DNA from: Caprimulgus europaeus
Taxonomy: Eukaryota; Chordata; Aves; Caprimulgiformes; Caprimulgidae
DNA: 64,000 nt
Assembly: GCA_907165065.1 (NCBI GenBank)
Contig: OU015530.1
Coordinates: 44,642,965 to 44,706,964 of the forward strand
Direction: 5' to 3'
Shown here: positions 12,521-26,563 of the stretch, piece by piece
Position numbering within the stretch: the stretch's first letter is position 1
Layout of the letters: the number at the start of each line of letters is the position of its first letter
Notes under the pieces: generated by a model
Seen by the model: only the letters and a program-made list of their open reading frames with translations
Databases searched by the model: none
Told to the model about the DNA's origin: nothing
Position numbers and translations under genes: made by a program

Positions 12521-15500
12521 TTCCTTTAATGTAGTACCAGAATCAATATGACCGTGAAATTTTTGTTAGTTTATTGTGGGTAGTTTCTATAACATTTCAT
12601 GCCTTTCTCCCTCCTGTCTAACTATTTTCTATTCAAATATCCAGGTGATGCTGGGGAACTTTTAACAAAGGGCTGATAGGAAGGGAAGACTAACGAACAA
12701 TGCATGTTTATAATGAAAAATGAACTGCTACCTGCAGAGAATAATACAGGATGATCTCTCTTTGGAGAGGGGAAAAAAAATCAACAACATAAATGGAATG
12801 CTGTCAAATTTATAAGCAGCAATTTAGACAGCAAATATGTTGCTTGGGTTTCAGCAGTCTTAAACACTGTGAGCGGCTTAACCTTATCTCCCAGTGCCAC
12901 TGCCTTCCTGGAGTAATTGATGCTCGGAGTCCCCCAATTTCACATAAACCAGGCCACTGTGTTATTGTATACAGCAATCTAACTGCTAGCAGAGACAGGA
13001 AACGGCGCTGAACCCAGATCAATAGACATGTCAACAGTAAGCTGCTTAATCTAATTCTGCCTATCTCATCTTGGAGCACAGAGTTTGCAATTTTACTGCT
13101 AGGTCCCTCTGGCAGGAAATGGTTTGGAAAGTTTAGTCTTAAGAAGTTTAAGTGATATGCTTATCCTTCAGGCTCTCAAATGTTTATTCAGCAGAATAGC
13201 TGCTTTAAATGTTTTATAAATGGTAGCAATGTAAACAAGGTACTCCTGAATTCCTTCCCATATGAAAGCTATAATGGTGAGTTCCTCACAGTGGACAGGG
13301 AGCTTAACATGACAGCTTAAAGGTAAATTGCATTTGTATAGATGTACCAAACTAAAATAAACTTGAAGATCAGAAAAATTTTCCCAACATCCCCTCCTCC
13401 ACTCTGACGATATTCCCACATGGAAACACTTCCTTTTTGGCAATTACGTTGCTCCTTCCTATCTTTGTTTTTTTTTTACACACATGAAAATTACACATTT
13501 CTTTGCAAGTAACTTAAGTATCTAGGCTGGTATAGTACAATCACTGCCAATAAATCAAGACCTGGTAATAAGAAACCCTGCCATAGGCTCTCCTTCACAA
13601 AATAAGAGGGAAGAAATTAAACTGATGATATTTTTCTCATTTTCCTACTGCATTGACAGCACACCTATGTTCCCTTTTGTAGGAAAAAATCCCAGAAATG
13701 CAGAGTTTTGCCCCAGATGTCAGAGCTGGGTATGGGGAAGCCTCAGTGAAATGCCTGGGCAGATGGCAGCGCTCCTGTCACAGCCATAACCCAGGCTGGG
13801 TGTCCTTCGAGCCCCCTCCAGCCATGCGCCTGCCACAGCATTATCAGTGATTTCACAGCAAAAATATAGACGTACGTATATATAATTCACAGCTCACTGG
13901 TGCCTGTTCCATGTCCCAAAATGCTCAAGTATTTTCACTTTCATCTGAGCTACGATGAAGTCATATGGTGCAGCGCCAGAGGTCTGATGGTGCCACGCAA
14001 TTCAAAGGACAGGGGCCATTGGCAGCGGAGACGAAATTTAAGCTCTTGGTTAACTTTGGAATCACAGTTGAAGACTTCCAACCATGACAGACCCTTAAAC
14101 TATTTTGGCACTCTATTTGTCACTGGAAAACAAGTGCAAACTTGTTTAGAAAGGAAAGATGTTGTTTCACTCAAGGTACTGGAGAATTAGACGATTCAGG
14201 TTCTTTCCTCAACTCTGCCACAAAGTGCTGGTGCACTTGTGCCAGCCAGTTTTTAAGTGCTTCAACTCTCCATCCATAAAATAAAACTTCCCTAACTGCA
14301 CTGAAGTGCTGGGATGCTTGATGTATTAGTGTCTGTGAAGTGTTCAGACACTACAGTGCTGAGCCTTACAGAAAAGTCAATAAATGAACTCCATAAATAA
14401 AATGTTACAAAAACCCACTTCAAACCTTCAGCTTGAAATCATGGGACTGCTCCCATGAGTTAGTGTCTTGGAAATAAATTTAGCAAAGATTCCAGGAACA
14501 ACACAGCTGAGGCTAAGATTATGAAATAGTAAAGGCACAATTATAATTCAGACACTCGTGCGTTACTTAACAAGCAAACTGCTTACTACTGGAAACCTTA
14601 AGCATATTACATACCTCATATGAGGAAATTTTGCAAAAAAGTTTCTGCAGGTCCTCCCTGGAGTAAAATTAAAAAAAAATCATCAACTTGGTATCTATGG
14701 GCTTATTTGTTCATTTACTGTGAACAAAACTTTCTTGGGCAAAGATTGGAAAGAGTTTGCATAGCTGGCCTAAAAACTCTTCCAATGTCCCTTCTTTCTG
14801 TTTATAAAAGTTTTACTCTTTTGGTCTAAAAGCTGAAACTATAGAACATTATTCCAAAGATCAACAGCATACCACATATAATCAAAGGCAGAGCTGAAGA
14901 GATTCTTTTGTCAACAATTCAGGACTCAACTACAGCCATTTCTAATAAGGAGCAATTTAGTAAAAATAATAAAAATCAGAGGAGACAGACTATCCATGAA
15001 TACAAAAAGCACTAATTTAGTTCAATTAGTTCACTTCAAATAGAAACTTATGGCATGCCAGTCTATTTTGGTTTCAGACTTGTCCCACCCCCAGTCCACA
15101 TTTTCAAAGACATAGTATATTCCAAATGCTAATTAACTACCATTCCTTTTAAACTCATGTATATCCCCACAAATCTGACAGTGTGGGGTTTTTACATGGA
15201 TGTAAGACTAAGAAATTACATTTTCATTAAAATGCAACAAATCAGAAAGACCTTACTTTAATCCCTCAGAAACCACTATTAGAACAAGCATATTTCCTAT
15301 CTCAGCAAAATACTCATACCAAAGAGCAGCTAAGAACACATTTCTAAGCCTAGTGACCCACTCATAGAGATCTTCATTTGAGGAGGCCTCAGTGCTTGTA
15401 ATTTCAATTTACTGCAACTTGCCCATTCTCTAGATTAAACTGTGAATTTTCTGCCCTCCCTTTTCCTTCAACTTCTTCTCAGAGAAACAATTCTGTTATA

Positions 15501-16605
15501 CTAGTAAACAATAATTAGCCAATCAACAATGCCACAAGCTGGAAATAATCCATTTTACCAGCTCATATATTTTTTTAAAAAAATCAGATTCTTTACAATC
15601 ATCAGATTGGGCAACAGGGAAAATGATACAATCATCATGTACATGCTCCTTAGTATTTTCCACACTTACAAGATGCTTCTTAATATAAATGAAGAAGTAA
15701 TCTCTTTAGAGGAGGGGTTCTGTTTTCAAATGCATTTGTTTTGTACCTACAAGTGAAGTAATTGATAGTTTCTGCAATACATATAGATGATTGCCCCCTC
15801 TAACCTTTAACATAAAAAGTATTCAGGGAGTTCAAAATGTTTCCATCTCTAACATAAAATTGCAAAACAAAAGCAAGTATAGAATCTCACTGTCAAATGG
15901 TAACGAGTCTACTTAAAAAAAAGAAAGCACATCCTGCAGTTTTGAGTGGAACAATTAATGCTCTAAGGTTTTAACACTTGGCTGGATAAAGAAGAGTTGC
16001 ACAAAAGACACACAAATGGGTATTTTAGTTTTGTTGCATAAAAATTATGGAGAACTTTATCATTAACAAAATATTATTATTATTCCATATTTGGCAAATC
16101 CATACAAAAATACTCCATAACCCATGATATAGCACAGGTATCTGAACATTTAAGTGTTAGATCATTTTTATGAAACTAGGTCATAGCAGATCCCAAAGTT
16201 TGGGTTCTCTACCTCAAATCTCAGGCATTTCGTTCCTTTACTCAGGAACATTTTCAGTTTCAACAGCATTGTACAAACTGCCTAACACCACAAAGACAGA
16301 GAGTTACAAAGACAGTTTCAAAGTATTGTGTCAAAAATTCAAATACATCTAGCTCATTTGCAGCAAAATGTTAAATGTACGTGTTCAAAACTATTCAGCT
16401 GAAGACCTATGTATACAAACCACATGAATTTTTATGACATCCTGATCCTTCCTAACAAAAAAACCAAAACTAGACTCCTTTTTTTAAAACTCCCACACCA
16501 CCATCTTGAAGATGTCACTTTTTGTATTACCCTGGCTCACAAGAGACCAGATGCAGATTCAGACTCTGCAAGCAAGCAGGCAAGAAACCTAAATATAGTA
16601 GCAAA

Positions 16606-16905
16606 GAATCATAGAATGGTTTGGGTTGGAAAGGACCTTAAAGATCATCTAGTTTGAACCCCCTGCCATCAGCAGGGACACCTTCCACTAGATCAGGTTG
16701 CTCAAAGCCTCATCCAGCCTGGCCTTGAACACTTCCAGGGAGGAGCAGCCACAACTTCCTTGGGCAACCTGTTCCAGTGTCTGACCATGCTCACAGTAAA
16801 GAATTTCTTTGTAATATCTACTCTAAACCTACCCTCTTCCAGTTTAAAGCCATAACCCCTCATCCTATCACTACCTGCCCTTGTAAAAAGCCCCTCCCCA
16901 GCTTT
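16606..16905 (-). mobile_element. CR1 LINE 3' tail, 5'-truncated, relatively well preserved
   Basis: The plus strand reads GAATCATAGAATGGTTTGGG, then TTGGAAAGGACCTTAAAGAT, CCCCCTGCCATCAGCAGGGA, CCAGCCTGGCCTTGAACACT, and on to CATCCTATCACTACCTGCCC. This is the antisense of a CR1 3' UTR that begins at its terminal octamers. It is close to what I remember of the consensus, so it is one of the younger copies in the window. It ends near a 14-base T run at 16919-16932. Only non-coding CR1 sequence is present. Confidence 0.95.
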
Positions 16906-16918
16906 ACAGTGCTTACCA

Positions 16919-16932
16919 TTTTTTTTTTTTTT
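16919..16932 (+). repeat. T14 homopolymer next to a CR1
   Basis: A run of 14 T lies just beyond the 5'-truncated end of the minus-strand CR1 at 16606-16905. Confidence 0.9.
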
Positions 16933-16939
16933 AAGTGTG

Positions 16940-17022
16940 TAAGACTTTGAATTGGTATCTAATTCCCACTGATATCAATAACATTCAGATGCCTAAACTG
17001 CTTAAGCACTTCTGAAAACCCT
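16940..17022. repeat. Possible ancient amniote interspersed repeat fragment
   Basis: The stretch has the pattern AATTCCCACTGATATCAATA, then CAGATGCCTAAACTGCTTAA and GCACTTCTGAAAACC. I associate wording of this type (CCCATTGA..TCAATG, then a 'GCCTAAAT.CCTTTGAAAAT'-like segment) with an old dispersed repeat seen in birds, crocodiles and turtles. I cannot name the family. This is resemblance only. Confidence 0.35.
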
Positions 17023-20000
17023 ATTCCATGCTTAAAATATTGCTTTGGATTCTCTGAAATACTAACACTTCTACAGTTTCACAGCTACAATCATCATTAC
17101 TTCATGACTTTACTGACCCAGAAGAAACTGCAGGCAGTCCAGGACTAAGTTAAATTGATGGGTAGTTGTCTTTTTGACCCTTTTGTTTAACAAATGCATT
17201 GGTTGCTTTCTATCTGGACTTAGATAAATGAGTAACAAATTAAAAGAAACGTTTTTATGATTCACTGCAGTAGCTTGCTTTTTGTGCTCTTCTCTTTTCT
17301 GATACAAGGTTAAAAGTGACTGGTAAACCTTTTAAGGTTATTGAAACTAAATTATTAACGCTGTGTTTCACCTTCCTTTTGTCCTCTTCATGGCAGTTGC
17401 CCTGATTGCTTACTGCTACTCCACTCCTACAAGTTGTAAATCAAATGAAAAATCTTTAAAGTACAAAACCATTTGATTAAAATTTTCATCCACAAGGGAA
17501 CCACAGATATAACAAGAAGCCACATTATGCAGTTTTTTACATTTAAAACATCTAAGTCTTTTTTTTCATATGTGCGAAAATTGAGCACTTTCATCTTTGG
17601 ATGCAACAAAAAAGGATGATTCTCACTCATAAAACCCATTTTCAACCTTCAAAACATCTTTGATATTCTCCTCCATTGCATAACTGCATTTGGTGCATTA
17701 TATATGGGCACACAGCTAGTCTGGACGAATTTGAACTTCTCCCTGCTCAAATCTGTACAGTTCACAAGTTTGCTGAGATTGTCCATCAAACTTAGCACCA
17801 GATCATTCACTGGAGAGCCCACACTATCTGGGCAGTTGGAAATACAAAGGGAAGACATGTGCTAAACCATGATCAAGGGGTCGAATAAAAATCCTATAGT
17901 GAATACTTCTGAGGGAAAAGATATACCTTTAAGGAACGAACTGTACCCAGAAGGCAGAGAAATACTAATTTACATTTTTGTGAGGTTTTTAATGCAATGT
18001 CTATCTTATCTAAAATATAGGTTTCTTCAACAGCATATTTCTGAAAAGTTGTCAAACAACAACTTCCTTAATGCTGCTTTTCAGCAGCAGAGGATAGGAT
18101 GATCCATCACCAAGTTTTCAAGATCTGAGCTCCTGATACTCCAAAAAAGAATAAACCAAGCAAACTGCTGCATTTCAGTTTTCATTGGATTTTGTAGCTG
18201 CTGCACATTTACGGTCTGCTAGGTTGGCACAAAGTTACTGCACATATGCCACAGCGGTAAGAGGTTTGTTTCTCCAGCAGTGGAATTCCTGGATTGAAGT
18301 TAAAACATCAGTCTGAGTCATGAGCAGGACCTGAAGCAAGCCTATGGTGCTAATACTCCACTATTTAACATCTGATAATATATCAATGTCTGATAACACA
18401 TTCATTACGGAGATATGAAGTTACAAAGAAGGACTGAACTCTCATTAAATAGCAGCGCTGTCTGCTGGGCCAGTTCCTCATTTATCCCATTGACATATTA
18501 CTTGAATACAACGGCATCAACAAGGTGTCCTGTAAGACAATCATTACAGTTGTAAACTGAGTATTTGGGATACTATATTAAAAGGACAGAAATTGCTCCT
18601 TCCTAATCCCATGGCATGTGATGCCCATGGTGCTTCCCTCAGCAACAAGGTCAGTGACAGAGCTTAGAGAGCTCTGACTGGCTAGAAAGAATGCAAGCGG
18701 TAAAACCTTCATGCATGGCAAACTTCAGGAAAGGACCCCAAGAATTTATGGAGAATGACGGAAGTGACTACCTGAGACACTATATTTGGGTCAATAATGC
18801 TAATCAAGAGAGACTTCTTCACAAGTAGAAGGTCTCAAAGATGTTTCTTTTCCTTTATTTAGGATTTAAGGTATCAGTTGCATTTTATGTTTCATACAGA
18901 AGAAAAGCATCATCTCAGCAGGAATGGAAAGCACTGACAGCAAACTTTGCATGGGAAGGCATGAGCTTCTGTAATGGACAGAGGGGACTAACCCTGGAGC
19001 ACTGGCTGAAGACACTGCCTGGGACGATCAAAGCTCTGAGCCAGAAGGCAGCAACCTGTTGGCATCTGTGGGGTACTCGTTCTAGCAGCCTCGCTTTTCC
19101 CTGCAGCAATCTGTATTGACATTTCGTACTGGAAAGCGATGTGGCAAGATTTTCTCATGGAAACCTCAGCAAGCCACATATGGAATGAAGAATCTCTTAT
19201 GTCTTGTACTTATTGAACAATTTGTTTTCTCAGATCTCAGTTTGTCTTCCTTTTCCCCCACCTTTTTCTTCCTGCTTTTGTTTTGGTGTTCAGACACTTA
19301 GACTCTCACATCAGTCACAGCAAAATAGCTCTTATAAACATTTTCCTCCTCAGCCTTCCAACCCATTCCCTAGAAAGCAGCTCTTTCTCTAAATATACAA
19401 GGCAGCAGCAGCAGAAAAAGTGAGTATGACATTAAAGACAGGAGAAATCATTTCAGTTCTGCCACCCCGTTGCTTTGCAGAGTTGGGACTTATGTAATAA
19501 AAGATAACGTTTAAATGATTTGGAGATCTGTTTATACAATATGCATTAAAAGAGGCACTGGACAGAATAAAGGAAGATGAGGGCATAAACAGCTGGTAAT
19601 CCTCATCAAGATGCCATAGCCTTCAGAGAAAGAGTCACAGTCTTTTCCTCTGGCCCAGAGAATTTTTTGCTCTACAGCAGCACAGTGATGACAAAGGGAG
19701 AAATGCTGCACAAAAAGGTGAGAAGCAAATTCCCACCTTTCATTTGCTAAAAGCTGCCATACCCATTCTGGTGTTAGATGATGAGTTTGGCTCCTCTTTG
19801 TTTTACAGCCATGGTGACACATTGTGCGAGGCCTCCAGCTGAGTCAGTACACACTCACTGTGCTCTGCGCACACAGATGGGAGTAGGCAGAGAAATGTCA
19901 AGCTACTTGGATTAGCTCGGTTTTGGTCACGCACAAAAGTGGAGCTCGGGGCACCCAAGGAATCTTAAATAAATAAAACATGAAGCATCCTCCCCAGATT

Positions 20001-22666
20001 AGGCACCTTGTTTTTTAGGCATTAGTCATTAAGCAGCTTCCAAGCTGGTAGGTCTTGGTGTGGGTTTAAGTGCTTTCATAGCTCAGCATCCCAGCAGTAA
20101 AGGTACCTTGTCCTAGTGATGAGATAAAGCCATGACATAAAAAATGTGATATGACTTTTTAAGTTTTCCAATCACTTGGAACACATGCATGCAGTTAACT
20201 TTATGCTGTTATTATTGCCAATTCTCTTGAGGGAAAAGCAATCATCCCCTTGCGCTCATTCCACGTATGGAATCTTTTTTGCCTGACATATTTCAGTAAT
20301 TGGGCATGTTTATTCCTCAGCTACTTCTAACGCAACCAGTAGAGGCTGCATTTTGAATCTATGGGAGCAAGTTGGCAAGTGGCATGAAAAAATTTAACAT
20401 TTCCAACAGTATGCAACACATGGATGAATGTTACTCAGCCTGATGGGACCCGCAATTTTAAAATTTCATACAAATGTCTGTGTATTATTCCACTACTTCT
20501 CCCTATGGTTTTGGTTTAAGGCTATTTACAGTTCAAACTATTTTCCACTAGCATTTTCTCCCATCTTCTCTACCTGCTGTAACATCCATTACTGACTGTC
20601 ACTCTCTTCAATAAGTAACTTTTTTCACTGCCTTCCTTTCCGTTTTCTTTGTACTAATTCCATCCTCTCCTGGTCTCCTCTCTGAATCAAGGCAAGAAAC
20701 AGGTCCTGTTACTCCTCTGTACCCAATTTAAAGGAATACTCTGAAGTAGGAATAGGTGAGAATCTGACAGTTTCGCCTCTTAAACAGAGATAAAGCAATA
20801 GTCTCTTTGTATTATACTTCTGTATATCAACGTCAAACCCCAGATCAACAAAAACTAGGCCTTCCCAGTCAGGTATTAAATAAAAATAATCTACCCTAAA
20901 TTGTCCTCCTGCAAATTTCCAATTGATTATGAGAGCCACTTGATAGATTAAAGGTGTGACCGTGTTTAGAGTGCTCAAACATTAAAAAAAAGGCAGAAAG
21001 GACAGTACTTCCGGATCCTCCTTGTGTCTCATCCAACTTTCACGGTGAGAGGATACATAGGAAACACTTAAATATGAAAAAAATCACTTAAGAGAACTTC
21101 TACCATATTGCTAAATAGCAGTTCATTGTTCCCTTGCCTTGGATACTTTTAGCTTTAGGTCTTTATTTTACTCAAAGATCTCTTACTTACCAATGCCCTG
21201 ACCTTGGCATCTGCGCTACTTCTCTTAAAGCTAATGTGATCTGCTTACACAAAGCAGACTATTGCCAAGGAGCATAAGCAGCCCTAGTGATGTCACTGAA
21301 CTCATTAAAGATATAGTTGACTTCTTGGCCCTAGAAAACCTAATTATTAAATGTAACCTTAGCTGAAAACAGTAGTGCTTGTTGATAAGCAAAGCAAAAC
21401 AATAGGTGTTTTGTTCAAACATAAAAATAGTTCTTGACCAATAAATAGGAGCTCCTACTTTATAACTGTGACAAACTGTAGTTAACCATGGAATTCCCGA
21501 GGTAATTGATACAAAAAAAGGCTAAAGTATTTTCAAATACAATCACATGCATACTTTGAAAATCTAATTCCTAATGCAATTCACAGCATTAACACCAGGT
21601 CTAGAAAACTTAGTGGTTCATTTTAGTAAACAGCAAAAGCTGCATATTCTCACTCTGAGGACCTATTAGGAAGCTAACTCTAAGATAAAACTGCTACGAT
21701 CTACCTTCTGAGAATTACTTTAAAACATACCTTTTATAGCAAACGTACACACAATAACTGTGTTGTAAATGTGACTGCTATATTTATTTGTTGCTATAGC
21801 TATAGATTGCAAATTTAGAAAGGAAAAATACACTTCAAATACTACCACTGACAACAAATGCCTTATGCTTCCACACAGTATTAAACATGCCACCTCCCAC
21901 TGGTGATACATAAATCACAGCACCCACTGTTTCTTAATCAGTTTATTTCTTTCAATTGCTTCTTGAAATTTCTTAGAATTGTCCTAAGATTTAATGTACT
22001 TATTTTATCTATGATTGTATATTAAAAAGCCAACAACTACCCAATGATTTCTGGGTCACTGCAGTCCATCGATAAAATTTACACAAACATCTAAATCAGA
22101 GAAGCCAAGTATTGTTGAAATGGAAGTGGCTAAAGAAACAGCTGAAAACTAGAGATTTTAAGTGAACATTCTCCAGGGTCAAGACACTGTCTTCAGACTG
22201 CCTGGAATATGCCTAGAGTATTTATGGACATCTTTCTCTCTCCCTCTGTCTCTATAAAGTAAATTGAAAACAATGATCCCCAAATAGCAGAAGGCTAAAC
22301 TGAACCGAATATACAAGTCTAATGACTGAACCCGCAAATAACTACCGGGCTTGGTGCAGCTTTGTGGGTATTTATGCTAATTTATAAAATAAGCCAGATA
22401 CAGTCACCTTCATCATAAAGCAGGTGGTTCACCTGCATTTTAGTATGGAAAATTTTTCCTAGGCTGAGAATGGATATTCCATTATTTGAGGCATTTACCA
22501 GTTGAAAGCATTGATGTATCTGTGAAATTATTACTTCTCAGACCAAAATTACTCAAAAAGAAAAGAATAAGCATATACATTGTACGTTAATAGTTTTATC
22601 ACACAGAAAAATAACAGTAAAATACACGCGAATGGTTTAAAAAATAGCAGTTAAAATAGCACACTA

Positions 22667-22740
22667 TGGGGTTTTTTTGGGGTGTTGGAGGTTTTTTAGT
22701 TTTGTTTTTTGGTTGGGTTTTTTTTTTGGGGGGGAGAGGA
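22667..22740 (+). repeat. G/T-rich low-complexity tract
   Basis: Blocks of G (4, 4, 3 and 7 in a row) alternate with T runs, ending in GGGGGGGAGAGGA. It is transcribed as C/A in the PARD3 pre-mRNA. Confidence 0.9.
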
Positions 22741-23519
22741 TTGGGTATATCTGACAGATGTCAAGGTCAAACCACCTAACCTTTAGAGCTAACAAAAACC
22801 ATTACAGCACTTTACACACATGTGTCACAAACAGTGCATGTGATTTTAAACTCTCAACCACAGATTACAGACTGGCTTCCTGTGACTTTTTAAACAGATG
22901 GTCAAAAGTGAGGATGAAAGAAAGTGGGTTTTTTTGTGATTCGTTTTTCATATGAGAATGTTATCTTTGTTTTGTTTAAGTGTCACAGCTTGCTACAGTA
23001 ATGAGCTGAACAGAATATTCTAAAGGGTTAAGCTTTTAAAATGAGCAATTTCAGGAAGGGGCACAATAACATCTTAATCCCTAACACGTCAGTAAACACT
23101 GCACATACCTGAAGGCCCTACTGTTTAAGGTCTTTTTTAAAAAAAGGTATAAATCTCAAAGCACTAATTTTAGTGTCAGATTTGGAATCATTGCTGTATA
23201 ATTATCTAATGCCTGATATGTCCTTGTAAGGAACAAAATACATCACATAATCACTCCCCTAATTACAAAATACACATAATCCCTATTTATATATGCACAT
23301 ACTTCAATACAAAATACACTACTATAATCTTCTTTTAAGTGAATTTTGCTAAAAATTGTAACTAACTGACTATCATGGATGGAAGTGAAATGAGTTTTTC
23401 TAATATCTTTATGGTGATTCTTTAGGCAACCTTAAGTTCTCCCGCTTCCATCTGTGACTGATATTTTTCCATCTCTTATTCTGGCTCTACTCTTGCTTGT
23501 GTTTGTCTCATCCATTGGC

Positions 23520-23625
23520 AGCATCTGTACTGTAACTGTAGGCAGCAAGAGGTCAAGATTAGTTATTTGCTGTACAGTTATGCCCAGCACAGCAGGGCCT
23601 GACCTATATGGTGCTTCTCTGATAT
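23520..23625. repeat. Possible ancient amniote SINE/LINE tail
   Basis: The wording GCTGTACAGTTATGCCCAGC followed by ACAGCAGGGCCTGACC, then GGTGCTTCTCTGATA, resembles a widespread sauropsid repeat tail ('TGTACAGCGCCTAGCACAATGGGGCC...GGTGCTAC' type). Divergence is high and the family name is uncertain. Confidence 0.35.
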
Positions 23626-26549
23626 GCATGTTAAATCAAAGATCAAACAGTAGCGATGTCTAGGCAAAGGCATTCAAAAAAGGGTAATTCAGCTCTCACT
23701 GAGTGTTCCCTGAACACAGGGAAGTTCAATTAGAGGGATGTGGGGACCCAACATGGTACATGTAATGGTCCATTTGGCAGCATTTTTCCATCTCCAGAAG
23801 CTCTTGATATTTTTTGACAAACTTGCTGTCAGGAGTGAGGGACCCCCTGACTCACAGTTATAGCTGATGCACTATGTCTTGCTTTCAAAATACATTGGCA
23901 TTGCATTCATGGCTGTGACGCAGCATCCCACATACCATTCTGTTCACTACCATACAAAAAATGTATTTTATGTTTGCTCTTGCCAATGACATTGCAAAGG
24001 CAGAGTGCAAATTAATTGGAATAGGAATAGAAATTTTTGAAAAAAAATGTTCCTTTATAAAGTGGATCATAACCTCCTAACTACAAAACTAAAGGATAAC
24101 GTGAAAGAGACTAAGAATTACTTAACTGCCCTCTATAGTCAGTGGTTTTTCTGTTAGTGCAAGTATGTGTTTAATTATTTCAATAACTAGAGATGAAAAA
24201 CAAATCTGTCTCATCATGTAAAATAAACAATCATAAGTGTCAAGATTTTGGCCACTGAATACTTGCCATTTAACTTAATCCCACTGCTTTCAAATTAAAA
24301 ATGGAATTTGAACTACTGCTGCTCTGCTCTAAACAATGTCGCTTCAAACAGAAAAGTAAAGGACATAGAGCAATTAAAATAAAAGAAGAAAAACAAGTCA
24401 GCTACAACCACTTACTATTGGTTTTGTGCATCTACACCATGGACACTGTCAATCCTGAGTAGAAGCCAGCTGAGGAACTAAAAGCATCTGCTCTTCCTGG
24501 TTTGAGAGCCTGAAAGCTTTCCTTTATTTCTTCTCCCATTGGGGTCACTGACATTTCTTAGGTTGCCCTGCTTGGGCTGCCCTTCTTGGTCTGGAGTATC
24601 AAACAACCTCTTTACTCCTTATCACAGCTTTATTCTAGTCATTCTATCAAAGCTGACCCTCATATTTTCATTTTACTGCTGTCACACCTTAGCAGATACT
24701 TGTAGTATCAGAAGATTTGTGAATAGTTACTACAGTATTTTTTCTCGTGCCATCTTAATTTTCTATTTTCAGGTCATTCACTTTCACAAATGCTAAAAAC
24801 ACTTGATGGTGCTTCTTAGGACAAACACATGTCCATTAATCTTGGTCTAGCAATATTTGCATACAGTCAATATTTTCCAATGCTGAGATCTTCTCTTAGG
24901 CACCAAAATCAAAGTGGGTTAATTCAGTGCAGAAAACCCCAAATACATGTTTCAAAATCATGGCTATTATGTCATTGAAAATAAGTCTTATTGGATTAGA
25001 GAAAATGGATGGTAGACCAAATTTAAGTATCTAAATTGGAAAATAGTGCCCTAAGTATGGACTTCTTAAATTGAAATGCTGGAGCAAGCCTTACAGAGTG
25101 AGTATTTTGCCAATTTCTGTAATGACAGAGAATGAAAAATCCTATTGAAAACCTACAAAAACTTTAATATAAGAGAAATTGACAGGATTTGAAACAGTAT
25201 AACCCTGTATTTTACTAAATGGCCAGCTACTAACATAACAAAATAAATACAAATATCATAGAAACAGTACAGAAAGAAGCCAACCCCTGACTTTGAAGCT
25301 CTTTATATCATTCTAGGTTAAAGTGGGAAAGCACAGCATGACACAAATTCGCACTAGGCTGCTGACTCACAAAAAAGGGTTATGCAATCCAAGCATAAAG
25401 ATTTACCTGGTCATGCCCCTTCCATGGCCCCTTCTTCCTTCTGCCTCCTCCATACTCATAATCTAACACCATGTCCACCTAACTCCATCCATTGTAATCA
25501 CCAGGCTCTTCAGGAGACTAGTGATGCCACTAGATCAGCAGAAAATTAACCTGGGTAGAAAAGAGAGTCTTCTGTGCAGTCAGAGAGCAGACCTGGTTCA
25601 GTGAATAGTCCTGTGATTCCTAAGCTGGCACTGGGAGAAGGTCAGACCATCAGAAATGGAAGGTGGAAGCCGGCATGGTAACAAAACACTCCTCTTTTTG
25701 GTGGGTATAAAATAACACATCAGCTCAGTTGTTTACAGAAGTAAAGCATTTTAGCTCTGTGAATGGGAACTGGTTCTATATGGAGATATTAACACCAGTG
25801 ATGATGTCCTCAGGTTCACTTTCTTAACACCACTGATATCTCTATATAAAAAAATCTTTTGAGCAAGTCAGAAAAAGTGCAAAACAAAGGGAACCTTCAA
25901 AACTGCTGTAGTCAAGAAGCTTCTTAGGATAATGACATTTTTCAGTAAAGTTTCTGAAATTCTGAATTAACAATTTGTTGTTCAAGGTTTGTTTTGAAAA
26001 GGGGAAGGCACCAGATAAATGGAATGGCAAGGACAGAAGCACTCAGAAGTGTAGCAATTAACTATGCACTTCTAAAAGTACAGAATTTCCCTTTCCATCT
26101 GTTGGAAAGACTTTATACTAGCAAACTGATGATCACCCAGCTAAAGCCAAATGCATTCATGGGCACATTTTACAAAATTTGATATACTAAAAGCCTACAC
26201 ATATGGATGCAACACAAAAAATTAAAATGGAATTTAAAGAAAAAAGAACGCTCAGGTCATAAAGAAGTTTTGAGAGGGAACAGTGACACTAACAACAACA
26301 ACAACCACTACTGCAAGCTAGAATATCTACATCCATAGCCTTTTACACATTAAATGAAATGCATATTCATATTCCCTCAGCAATATCCCTCTGCTCTTCC
26401 AAAGTCAAAGGAACTCTTCTCTAACCGGATATATTTTTTTCTCACTATGTTTTTCAGCAGCTGTCTTCACTGAGTTCTAATCAAAGTTCATGATAACCGG
26501 CTTTGGCAACAGACTGTAGTTTCCCGGATGAGTAAGCAAACAAAGATGA

Positions 26550-26563
26550 TTTTTTTTTTTTTT
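26550..26563 (+). repeat. T14 homopolymer
   Basis: A run of 14 T with no recognisable element beside it. Confidence 0.9.

Larger units (their letters stand above)
6151..16605. other. Long unannotated intron stretch
   Basis: I recognise no gene and no clear mobile element across this stretch. It holds the telomere-like patch at 6429-6462, an A-rich tract at 12493-12520, and a GC-richer patch with several CpG at 13730-13850. A candidate conserved element lies at 12880-13110. A 7-bp inverted repeat, GGCAAGG/CCTTGCC, lies at 6880-6902. Open frames of up to 120 codons occur, but they resemble no family I know. Confidence 0.55.

Noticed and set aside
18841-19119. Possible small gene or non-coding RNA exon at a less AT-rich stretch
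   Set aside because: The open frame has no known domain, and no promoter, splice or poly(A) arrangement could be supported.
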